Shown here piece by piece: positions 32,691 to 43,753 of a stretch of DNA of 64,000 nucleotides; the stretch's first letter is position 1; each line of letters opens with the position of its first letter. The DNA comes from Antedon mediterranea (lineage: Eukaryota > Echinodermata > Crinoidea > Comatulida > Antedonidae), in assembly GCF_964355755.1 (NCBI RefSeq), contig NC_092671.1:33995304-34059303 (forward strand), in the 5' to 3' direction. A model generated the notes under the pieces. It made no database searches. It was not told where the DNA came from and saw nothing but the letters and a program-made list of their open reading frames with translations. Both the position numbers and the translations under genes were made by a program.

Positions 32691-33839
32691 GTGTTGAAGG
32701 GTGGTCTAGATTAGTGCTAGGCATATTATTAGCTAAAGTTTAATTTTTGTTTAGGCCTAGTTGTCGGGCGTAAGTCTTTTTCACACACGTTCCAGAATTC
32801 TCTCGCAGTTTTTTTTTCTTTGCGGCATGTTATTAGATCGGCATATCAGTTACCTTTTATTCACCGCCAGTTATTGAACTTGTCCTGGCCATCGCTGTTC
32901 ACTTTATTTCCGAGAGAGGTACACGTGTTGATTTCCTAGAGAATGGAATGTCAAAAATGTCTTTGGCACGCCGCTCAGAGAGAAGGCTGTGCGTTGGTGC
33001 TAAAACCTTGTGCCACAAGGCCGAATCCTCTCAGGGAGGGATTTTCCATCTCTCAGATCAACTACCGGGGTGAGACAATATTATTTTCACTCTGCTATGT
33101 TTGAGAGACATGTAATTAAATCGATTGTAATCAATTTGTAAAGTACACACGCTCGAAATACCAACAAGCATGACATAACAGTCAATTGATGAGTGTCGCT
33201 TATTGTTTATCGAAAGTTGAAGACTGTCGTTCAGATTTTTAAAATATGGCGCATACAGATGCAAAACTTTTCAACAGTTCGGCACTTTTGTAAAAGTAAA
33301 ATTTGACACAATCAATATGTAACAATCGTTACATAAAAATAAACAACATGATGGGTATATACACCAATCTGTTTAGATACGCTAGGCCTATTATAAAAAT
33401 ATAAACAGTTGGTTATTTAGGCCTATAATATAGCATAATAGGATATGCCTCGCACCTTTTTGAAATTGTAAACTATGCCTCGCACTTTTGGAAATGATAA
33501 AATAATTCCTCACATACCACGCACTTTTTGAACACTCCTAAAAAAAAAAAAGCATATGCCCCTTTTATCAAACACTATTAAAAAACTTGATATATTGAAC
33601 CATTAGCTCCTTGTTTATTATTATACCCAACCGGTTTTCTCAGCGAAACTTGCAATTGTTAACTTATCGTGGTCGTTAAAAGGTTTTACAACAAAACTGC
33701 AACGTACTAAAGTTACACAAGCCTATTGACGCGCCCCTCGATGTGCTGATTTTGCAAAACTCTTGTAACATCATATAATGACCACAACTAACGGCTTACA
33801 TAAAATGGAATAACATTTTAAAAAACGACTAAAACAAAT

Positions 33840-35180
33840 AAATCATATCATACTGACATTTAATAGGTATCTTGTAGCAAACAGTACAATAGTTATTTAT
33901 CTTAATTAGCAGCAAATTACACCGATTAAAAATACAACATTATTAGGCCTATATTTATATTATATATTTAAGTCAACAAACAACAACAATAAAACTGATT
34001 TTAAAATCTTAATTAGCAGCAAATTACACTGATTGTAAATATAACATTAGTATATTTATATTATTCATTTACCAACAAATTACACTAATTTAAATCATCT
34101 TTAATTAGCAACAAAGTACAAAGATTATAATACAAACTTTACATCTTTAGCAGTAAATTACAGTGATTATACAAAATGATTACACTTTACATTATCTATT
34201 GTAATTTTTAAAAAAAATCATCAATTATAATACAAAATTATTAAATTTAGATTAATAATTTATCTCAATTAGCAAAATTATTATATTTATATTTTTCATT
34301 TAACTAATTTACCAACAAATTACACTGATTTTAAATTATCTTAATTAACAACAAAGTACAAAAATTATAATACAAAATTTACATTGTTTATCTTAATTAG
34401 CAGCAAATTACACCAATAATAATTTATCTGAATTACCAATAAATTACACTAATTATAAATTTAAAAAAATATTCAAATTTACATTAATTATTTATCTTAA
34501 TTAGCAATAAATTACACCGATTAAAAATACAACATTATTAGGCCTATATTTATATTATATATTTAAGTCAACAAACAACAACAATAAAACTGATTTTAAA
34601 ATCTTAATTAGCAGCAAATTACACTGATTGTAAATATAACATTAGTATATTTATATTATTCATTTACCAACAAATTACACTAATTTAAATCATCTTTAAT
34701 TAGCAACAAAGTACAAAGATTATAATACAAACTTTACATCTTTAGCAGTAAATTACAGTGATTATACAAAATGATTACACTTTACATTATCTATTGTAAT
34801 TTTTAAAAAAAATCATCAATTATAATACAAAATTATTAAATTTAGATTAATAATTTATCTCAATTAGCAAAATTATTATATTTATATTTTTCATTTAACT
34901 AATTTACCAACAAATTACACTGATTTTAAATTATCTTAATTAACAACAAAGTACAAAAATTATAATACAAAATTTACATTGTTTATCTTAATTAGCAGCA
35001 AATTACACCAATAATAATTTATCTGAATTACCAATAAATTACACTAATTATAAATTTAAAAAAATATTCAAATTTACATTAATTATTTATCTTAATTAGC
35101 AATAAATTACACTGATTATAAATATAAACATATTAAATTTACATTAATCATTTAACACCAAATTACATCAATTTTTTTAT
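33840..35180. repeat. AT-rich ~66-bp repeat array containing a 595-bp tandem duplication
   Basis: The array is made of the same ~66-bp monomer. Within it about 33920-34514 is repeated as 34515-35109 with no difference that I could see by eye (TATTAGGCCT at 33941 and 34536). The duplication is therefore very recent, or an assembly artefact. Confidence 0.85.
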
Positions 35181-35406
35181 AACTAATTTACTCGAACTGA
35201 TTGTTAATTAAAAATTGGAGAGGAAACACATTTCAGACTTGACATTTTTAAAACCAGTGTTTATTTAAACTTTGTCATCATGAAATTTGCAATTTGTGGG
35301 CTAGTTGTATGGTTTATAACATATTGTTTTTTAAACATTGAAATTGATAAACTTATAATCAAAAATTCAATGAAAGTCAATGTAAAGTCAAGGTGTTGTC
35401 GAAAGG

Positions 35407-35980
35407 ATGTCGAAAGTACTGAAGATGTACATAGTCGAAAAATTTGAAAGGATTGAATCTTCTAAGTGGCGGAGATCCTTCGGTGTTGGTTCAGTAATGA
35501 AATGTAATGATACCAAAATAAAAAATTGCTATATAAATGAGACAGAAGGTGTACTAGCAAAACGATTATTCATGTTAGAGATCGGAAGAAAAGTTATGAT
35601 AACCGAACGTTAAACCAAGCCTTGATAATAATTCATCGAGTTTCACAGACAAATCTAAGGTATGCAATTAATGTATATTTTTTGGTAATATAATTGTTTA
35701 TTTAATTTACAAAAGTGCCATTTATTTGTTATTAGGCCCACATCTATGTCGATATAAAATATTCACCAGATGTATATATTCAATTATAAACTATTATTTA
35801 TTAATATAATTATATAAAAGAAAATCCAAATATATATAATATAGATTCAGTTTTACCATCACATGTTATGATTTCAAAAAACAAAACAGTGTATTTATTG
35901 CCTTGTATGACATAGTGATGTATCGACATAGTTATGTGGGGAGAAGCAGCCTCCAGAGTGTCGGGTGCTATGACTAATAA
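35407..35980 (+). pseudogene. Broken copy 1 of the RPA-like gene (exon 1 and an exon 3 fragment)
   Basis: ATG at 35407 opens a 68-codon frame very similar to exon 1 of the intact gene (MSK start, VEKFER, SFGVGSV, INETEGV, KVMITE). Relative to the intact copy an insertion near 35610 shifts the frame into an early stop. The exon's 3' end and its donor AAATCTAAG|GTATGC survive at about 35660. About 0.25 kb on, 35914-35976 retains part of exon 3 (ATGTATCGACATAGTTATGT). Exon 2 is missing. It runs opposite to the intact gene. Confidence 0.75.
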
Positions 35981-35984
35981 TTTA

Positions 35985-36150
35985 CACTGATTTTAAATTA
36001 TCTTAATTAACAACAAATTACAAAGATTATAACACAAAATATACATTATTTATCTTAATTAGCAGCAAATTACACTGATTATAAATACAAAATTATTAAA
36101 TTTACATTAATCATTTACCTCATTTAGAAACAAATTACATCATTTAAAAA
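35985..36150. repeat. AT-rich ~66-bp repeat, short block
   Basis: Two to three monomers (AGCAGCAAATTACACTGATT) between broken gene copies 1 and 2. The same block precedes broken copy 3 at about 42790-42940, part of the segmental duplication. Confidence 0.7.
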
Positions 36151-36294
36151 AAAAAATTTACTGAAATTTATTACTTAAAAATTTGCAGGGAACAACATTT
36201 CAGACTTCACGTTTTTAAAATCCAGTGTTTATTAAACTTTGTAGGTTAGTTGGTTTATAATATATTGTTTTTTAAACATTTAAATTGATAAAAT

Positions 36295-36735
36295 TATAAT
36301 TGAAAAATTTTAACAGAGGGAATCTTCAAGCAGCAGAGATATTCAGTGTTGGTTCAGTAATTTAAAGTAATAATACCAAAGTAAAAAATTGCTATATAAA
36401 TAAGACAGAAGGTGTAGTAGCAAAACAATTATTCATGTTAGAAGTGGGAAGTAAGGTTATGATAACCGAACTTAAAACCAACTATTGATAATAATTCATT
36501 GAGGTTGACAAACAAATCTAAGGTATGCAATTAATGTGTACCTTATGAAACACCAAAATATAAAAAAAGTGTTGACATTAGGCATTAGCCTACTTAATTG
36601 TATCGACGTAGTTATATGGTGGGGGTGGGGGAACCAGCCTTGGGTGTGTCGGGTGCTATGACAAATCAAATTAACAATATCAGCACTTATAATGGAAGAA
36701 AAGGGGTTAAGAACTACCCTTCAACAGTGTTGGAG
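36295..36735 (+). pseudogene. Broken copy 2 of the RPA-like gene (exon 1 joined to exon 3)
   Basis: From 36298 the sequence follows exon 1 but lacks the ATG, and stops break the frame. The donor AAATCTAAG|GTATGC is at 36522. Within about 20 bases exon 3 sequence begins (TTATGAAACACCAAAATAT) and runs to its donor TTGGAG|GTATGTA at 36735. Exon 2 and most of introns 1 and 2 have been deleted. It lies tail to tail with broken copy 4. Confidence 0.75.
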
Positions 36736-36956
36736 GTATGTATTTCCTTTATTACTTTAAAAAAATATTAATTAGCATTGTATATTTTGTAGATAAGATT
36801 ATCATATATGTCTATTAAATAATCAATGTTAATTCAGTATATTAATAAATAATAAAAGTAAATTTAATGATTTTAAGTACAAAATCATTAAATTTACTTT
36901 TCAACAAATATATAAAATAAAAACGCATTAAAACAAACTTGCAAAGAACTGTTACC

Positions 36957-38844
36957 TTACAAAAATTGAATATCAGTAATACACCCAAAACTATAATAAT
37001 AATTCACACGACATGGCAAATTAAAATTGAAATCAAAGTGTAGATCTTCTGGTATGTGTAGTAGAGAGAGCATCATTTTCCATTAACATGTCAACAGGAT
37101 ACCTGCAATCAAAACAATCATTATAATAATCAAAATAGATATAAAATACTATTTTAAAGATGCATTGTCCCCCAAATACATGAAAAATTATTAAAAAAAA
37201 AAAAAAAGGTTATTAACATCAGACTTTAAATAGCCCATTTTGTAGTTTTAATGAAGTAATCACTTCCATAAAAAAATTTAAAAAAACAAGATTTTCACAT
37301 CTTAACCAAAAGCAACCATTTTGATTATTTTTGCCTTAAATTACATTATTTTTAGGTAAATAACTTTTTTCTCCAATTTTATTAAACTATAGATGCATTA
37401 AATAGGAATAGCCTATACACATTTCACTGACTTTTAGCCTTCTATTATAGTGGCTCTTTTGGCGCTCCATAAAAACGTCAATATATGCAAAATTGACAAA
37501 TCATGTGCAAGAAACACGTCGTAAATTCATCAATTTAAAGGATTTATTTGTTACTTTTTCTGTAACTCTACATCGTAAAAGTATATATGAGGTCTAATTC
37601 GAAGGTGTGGTATTCAGGAAAAAGTTTCTTAACAAATTTGGAGTCGAAATAAAATTCAGGTACGAAACGAAACTAGCGCCGTTCATTAAACTAACTGTGC
37701 TACATAAGCCTAGGCCTAGATTAAATCAAAAGAAAATATTACCTTCTATAATGTCCCATTCAAAGATAGCCCTGTTTTCTTCGGGCTTCCCCTAGCTGTT
37801 GACATTGACACCGTCGATAGTCTGACAAAATTACGAACAACTTCCATATTGACATTAAAATCAGCAATATTTGTAAAAACCTATTAACACAAAAGAAAAA
37901 TAATCATTAAAACAAAATATGTATATAGGCGTTCTAGGCTTACACCACCACACTCCACAGGTTGGTCATTTCTTACTTCAATTTGTATTTGATGAACAAA
38001 CATCAGAAAATTTTATTTATTAAAAAAAAAAATCATACAACTCAGAATTTACAATTATACTGGCAATATGGCATAACAATTATACTTCAATTATAATATT
38101 ATCAATTTAAATGTTATTTCAATGTTATATATAGATAGGCCTAGGCCTACCATATGGCCTCCAACTAGCCTACAAATTGCAAATTCCATGATGACAAAGT
38201 TTAAATAAACACCGGATATTAGAAATTTCAAGACTGAAATGTCCTTCCCCTCAAAAAACAATTACTCCTCCCTATTCCTTTAACAACGTCTGTTTATTAT
38301 TCAATTATTTATATATATCAACTGGTTTCTACATCTTATTAAATGACATTGTATTACACTATTATAATTGTTAACATGGTTAAGTATTTAGGTACCGTCT
38401 TAGTTTTTTAACTGATTTTATTTTATATTAACATACATAGGCCTAGACGTAGCCTAGCTAGGACCTAGCTAGGCCTAATAACAAATAAATGGCACTTTTG
38501 TAAATTAAATAAACAAATAGGCCTAGGCCTATAATAACAAAAAATATACATTAATATTAATAATAATTCCATACCTTAGATTTGTCAACCTCAACGAATG
38601 TTTATCAATATCAAGACTTCGTTTAACTTCGGTTATCATAAAATAACTCTTCTTCCCACTTCTAACATGAATAATCGTTCTGCATGCTATCTCATTTATA
38701 AATTATATAGCAATACTTTACTTTGGTATCGCCACATTCGAACACTGAACCAACACCGAGGATCTCCGCTCCTTCTTGGAAGATTCCCTCCGTTCAAATT
38801 TTTCGACTAGGCCTAGGCCTATACAATTTACGTATTTTCGACAT
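36957..38844 (-). pseudogene. Broken copy 4 of the RPA-like gene (exons 1, 2 and 5)
   Basis: This is the unit 1 counterpart of the intact gene. Exon 1 is 38575-38844, shifted out of frame by a GGCCTAGGCC insertion after codon 8. Exon 2 is 37743-37880 (138 bases as in the intact gene) with a TAG near its end. Exon 5 is about 36957-37102, 146 bases against 145. Exons 3 and 4 are absent; the deletion joins near 37390. Splice sites of the remaining exons are preserved. Confidence 0.8.
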
Positions 38845-39204
38845 CCCTCTCTCGACAATCCATACACCTTGGCTTCACATTGACTTTCTGATCCAACTAA
38901 CTAACTAGTTTACGTACCTACTATACCGCAACTTTTGCGCATGAGCGTCATTGATGGACATTTTTTAACCAATCAAATGATCAATATAACAATAAAGTGC
39001 GCATGTTCAGTCATTACCAAAAATAGTAACTAAATGTCCAATCACAACGTAAAGTATATCACATTTACCCGATATGGTGACGAGCAGTGAAAAAAAAAAC
39101 TATGCTAAGTGGCAGCACAAAATACTAGATTTAAATTGCTATTTTTATATTACATTTTGATCATGCCTTCAAATTAAAAATTAGATTAAAAAAGGGGTCT
39201 CGTA

Positions 39205-39545
39205 ATTTGCAAAAAATTACAGATTATAAATAAAAAATCATTAAATTGACATTAATAATTAATTTAAATTATCAATAAATTACAATAATTATAAATACGA
39301 AAATTATTCAAATTTACATTGTTTATCTTCATTACCAATAAATTACACTAATTATAATACAAAATTTAATTATTTATTAGTAGCAAATTACACTGATTAT
39401 AAATATACAAACATTAACTTTACATTAATCATTTAACACATTTAGCAACAAATTACACTGATGTTAAGTACAAAATCATTAAATTTACATTAATTATTTA
39501 TTATAACTAGCACCAAACTAAACTGATTATGAATACAAAATAATA
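39205..39545. repeat. AT-rich ~66-bp repeat at the junction of the two duplication units
   Basis: Diverged monomers of the array repeat (ATCAATAAATTACAATAATT, TAGTAGCAAATTACACTG). Its position matches the array at 32056-32690, which precedes unit 1 in the same way. Confidence 0.7.
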
Positions 39546-40849
39546 TAAATATGTTAAAGGATGGTCTTATCTGTTTTCTGTTTAATTTAATTTACATTTT
39601 ATTTAGCCTTAAACCTTGGACCTATATCTAAATTATACGTCCATGCTTAAACAATACCAAAACAACCCCACATGTTATTTGATCGGCATATCAGTTACCT
39701 TTTATTCACCGCCAGTCAATGAACTTTATCGCTGTTCAGTTTATTGGGAAGAGAAGTACACGTGTTGATTTCATAGAGAATGGAATGTCAAACATTTTTT
39801 TGCCACGCCGCTCAGAGAAAAGTCTGTACGTTGCTAATATAAGTGTCGCTATAACAATATAATTTATTGTTTATCGAAAGTTGAAGACTGTCATTCTCAT
39901 TTTTAAAATATGACGCATACGGATGCACAACTTTCCAACAGTTTGGGCACTTTTGTAAAAGTAAAATTTGACACAATATGACTTGAATAAAAAAAAACAA
40001 TCGTTACATAAAAATAATCAAACATGATGAGTGTATACGCGAATCTATTTAGATAATTATTAGGCATAAAATATAACATAAATAGCACGGCCTTATCATA
40101 CCGGATTCTTTTTAAGCACAATTCACATTAAAACGCATTCTTTTTTATTTTAATTATTTTTTCACGTTTTTAAAAACAGTTCCCTTTGTTGACAATTTAA
40201 ACCACTTTCTGTTAGTATATGAAAAAATGATTCTTATTAAATAAGCTACATTTTAATTTTTTTTTTTAGAAACATGGTTATATAAAAAAAAAAATGCCCC
40301 AAAACAATTTTTCTTTTTTTTCAATTTTCTTTTTTTTTTTCAATATATATTTTTTTTGTTTTCAATCTAAATATTACATATTTATGTTATAAGCAGTATA
40401 GAGAACACAACTATTCAAAATAAAAACACTTTTATATCTCATTCACCAAAGTGCATGTTAAAACTTTTTTCCATTTACAGTAACTAATGTTTCTACCAAA
40501 TGAAAGGTCTTTCTCGACATTGGTGACTAGACGACATTTTCCATTGTCGGCTTTTCTCGACGTTGGTAAGATTGATACTGACCCTTTAGCTATTAGTTTA
40601 TTATACCCACCTGGTTTTACACTATTTAGCAAAACTTGAAATTGTTAGCTTATCGGGTAGTTAAAAGGTTTTACCATAAAACAAGCCTATTAACGAACAG
40701 TTTGACGCGCCCCACGATGTGCTGATTTTGCAAAACTCTTGTAACATCATATGACCACAATGCTGATTTTACCATTTTCCCCATAACTGTGTAAAGACTA
40801 GCGGCTTACATAAAATGAAATAAAATAAAAAAAATGACTAAAACAATTA

Positions 40850-42930
40850 AATCATATCATAATGACATTTAATAGTTATCTTGTGCAAACATGATTAAAA
40901 TAATTATTTATCTTAATTAGCAACAAATTACAATGATTATAAATACAACATTATTATATTTACATTTATATTATTCATTTAACTCATTTACCACTGATTT
41001 CAATTATCTTAATTAACAACAAAGTACAAAAAATAAACAAATTCACATCATACTTTAATCATTTAACTATTTACCAAAAAAAATTACACTGATTAAATAC
41101 AACATTTACATTATTTATCTTAATTAGTAGCAAATTACACTGATTAAACAACATGATTTCAATTTACATTTAATCTACTGTAATTAGCAAAAAAAAAAAA
41201 CATTGATTATAAATACAAAATCATTATATATTTAGATTAATAATTAAAAATGTTCAAATTTACATTATTTATTTATACTAATTAGCAATAAATTACACTA
41301 ATTATAAATACAAAATTTACAATAAATATTTATTAGCAACAAATTACACTGATTATAAATACAAAATTATCAAAATTACATTAATCATTTATCTTAATTA
41401 GCAGCAACAGTTGAGCTTGTAGAATTTGTATGGAGTTTTTATTGAAATTAGTAAAAAAACAAACAAACAAAATTAATTATTTCTGCTTATATCATGGAGA
41501 TGGATACATAACAATTTGTTTATGTACCCAAAAATCCGGTTGGTTTTCGCATAACATTTAAGGTTAAATAAAATGTAAACTAAATTAAACAGGTAAGACC
41601 ACCCTTCAACATATTGATATTATTTTATATTTATAATCAGTTTATTTTGAATATTTGTTGTATTTATATTTTTCATTTAACCCAAATTTACAATGATTTT
41701 TAATTATCTTAACAACAAACTACAAATATTATAATACAAAATTTACATTGTTAATCTTAATTATCAGCAAATTACACTGATTATAAATACAGAACTATTA
41801 AATTTACATGGATTTCCACATAATGGCAGCATGATGTCAAACAAAAACAGCTAATTTAAGGGATTTTTTAATGCATAATTTCTGGGTTTTTTTTACCAAA
41901 TTGTGTGGTTGTTTTGGTAATGTTTAAGGCTAAATAAAATATAAACTAAATTAAACAGAAAAGACCACCCTTCAATTGATGTTATTTTGTATTTATAATC
42001 AGTTTTGCTTTTTTGTATTATAATTAGTGTATTTATAATTTAATAAATTTGTATAAATACAAAATTATTATATTTACATCATTATTTAACTCATTTACCA
42101 ACAATTTACACTGATTTTAAATTATCTTAATTAATAACAAAGTACAAAGATTATAATACAAAATTTAAATTGTTTATCTAAATTAGCAGCAAATTACACT
42201 GATTATAAATACAAAATTATTAAATTTATCTTGATTTCCATGTAAGGGCAACATGATGTCAAACAAAAACAGGTAATTTCAGGGGATGTTATAATGCATA
42301 ATTTCTGTTTTTTACCAAATTGTGTGGTTGTTTTGGTAATGTTCAAGGCTAAATAAAATGTAAACAAAATTAAAGAGATAACAGATAAGACCATAGAGAT
42401 ATTATAGTTCACTATACATAATATCTCTATGGTAAGACCACCCTTTAACATATTGATATTATTTTGTATTTATAATCAGTTGAGTTTGGCACTAGTTTAA
42501 ATAAATAATTAATGTAAATTTAATGATTTTCTACTCAAAATCAGTGACTTGTTGCTAAATGAGTTAAATCATTAATGTTAATTTAATGTTTTTATGTTTA
42601 TAATCAGTGTAATTTGCTGCTAATAAATATTTCATGAAGCCTACATGTTGTATTTATAGTTAGTGTAATTTATTGTTAATGAATATAAATAATTAATATA
42701 AATTTAAATTTTTTCATTTATAATTTAATAAATTTATATAATACAAAAATAATATATTTATATTATTCATTTAACTCATTTACACTAATTTTAAATTATT
42801 TTAATTAACAACAAAATACAAAGATTATAATAAAAAATTTACAGTTATCTAAATTAGCAGCAAATTACACTGATTATAAATACAAAATTATTAAATTTAC
42901 ATTAATCATTTACCTCATTTAGAAACAAAA
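40850..42930. repeat. AT-rich ~66-bp repeat blocks interspersed with a ~422-bp tandem duplication
   Basis: Monomers at 40850-41410, 41660-41815, 42045-42230 and 42500-42930 alternate with a unit containing CATGATGTCAAACAAAAACAG (41829 and 42251, spacing 422) and AAATTGTGTGGTTGTTTTGG. Segments near 41560-41615 and 41940-41980 are inverted relative to 39548-39610 (GACCACCC versus GGATGGTC). No gene is seen. Confidence 0.7.
42391..42432. mobile_element. 42-base hairpin insertion
   Basis: A 15-bp perfect stem (CCATAGAGATATTAT / ATAATATCTCTATGG) with a 12-base loop interrupts a TAAGACCACCC block that is continuous in the paralogous copy at 41600. TAAGAC stands on both sides (before 42391 and from 42433), suggesting a 6-bp target duplication. 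No coding capacity; family unknown. Confidence 0.5.
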
Positions 42931-43095
42931 TACAGCATTTAAAAAAAAAAATTTACTGAAATTGATTACTTAAAAATTTGCGCTGAAAGACATTTCAGAT
43001 TTCAAGTTTTTAATATCCAGTGTTTATTAAACTTTGTAGGTTAGTTGGTTTATAATATATTGTTTTTTAAACATTTAAATTGATAAAATTATAAT

Positions 43096-43532
43096 TGAAA
43101 AATTTGAACAGAGGGAATCTTCAAGAAGTGGAGATATTCAGTGTTGGTTCAATAACTTAAAGTAATAATACCAAAGTAAAAAAATTGCTATATAAATGAG
43201 ACAGAAGGTGTAGTAGCAAAACAATTATTCATGTTAGAAGTGGGAAGGAAAGTTATGATAACCAAATTTAAACCAACTCTTGATAATAATTCGTTGAGGT
43301 TGACAAACAAATCTAAGGTACGCAATTAATATATACCTTATGAAACACCAAAATATAAAAAAAGTGTTGACATTAGGCATTACCCTACTTAATTGTATCG
43401 ACGTAGTTATATGGTGGAGGGGGGGGGGAAGCAACCTTGGGTCTGTCGGGTGCTATGACAAATCAAATTAACAATATCAGCACTTATAATGGAAGAAAAG
43501 GAGTTAAGAACTACCCTTCAACAGTGTTGGAG
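43096..43532 (+). pseudogene. Broken copy 3 of the RPA-like gene (exon 1 joined to exon 3)
   Basis: Unit 2 counterpart of broken copy 2, with the same loss of ATG, exon 2 and most intron sequence, and the same donor ends (AAATCTAAG|GTACGC; TTGGAG|GTATGTA at 43532). Sharing the deletion structure with copy 2 shows it was broken before the segmental duplication. It lies tail to tail with the intact gene. Confidence 0.75.
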
Positions 43533-43753
43533 GTATGTATTTCTTTTATTACTTTAAAAAAATATTAATAAGCATTGTATATTTTGTAGATAAGATTATC
43601 ATATATGTCTATTAAATAATCAATGTTAATTCAGTATATTAATAAATAATAAAAGTAAATTTAATGATTTTAAGTACAAACTCATTAAATTTACTTTTCA
43701 ACAAATATATAAAATAAAAACACATTAAAACAAACTTGCAAACAACTGTTACC

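Larger units (their letters stand above)
32691..39240. repeat. Segmental tandem duplication, unit 1
   Basis: Matches 39546-47550 in the same order. Shared blocks include GATCGGCATATCAGTTACC (32838 and 39681), GACGCGCCCCTCGATGTGCT (33730; GACGCGCCCCACGATGTGCT at 40703), the broken + strand exon copies, the - strand gene exons, and AAAACTATGCTA(A/G)GTGGCAG (39099 and 47438). The offset rises from about 6.8 kb to 8.3 kb because unit 1 lacks about 1.7 kb covering gene exons 3 and 4. Confidence 0.8.
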
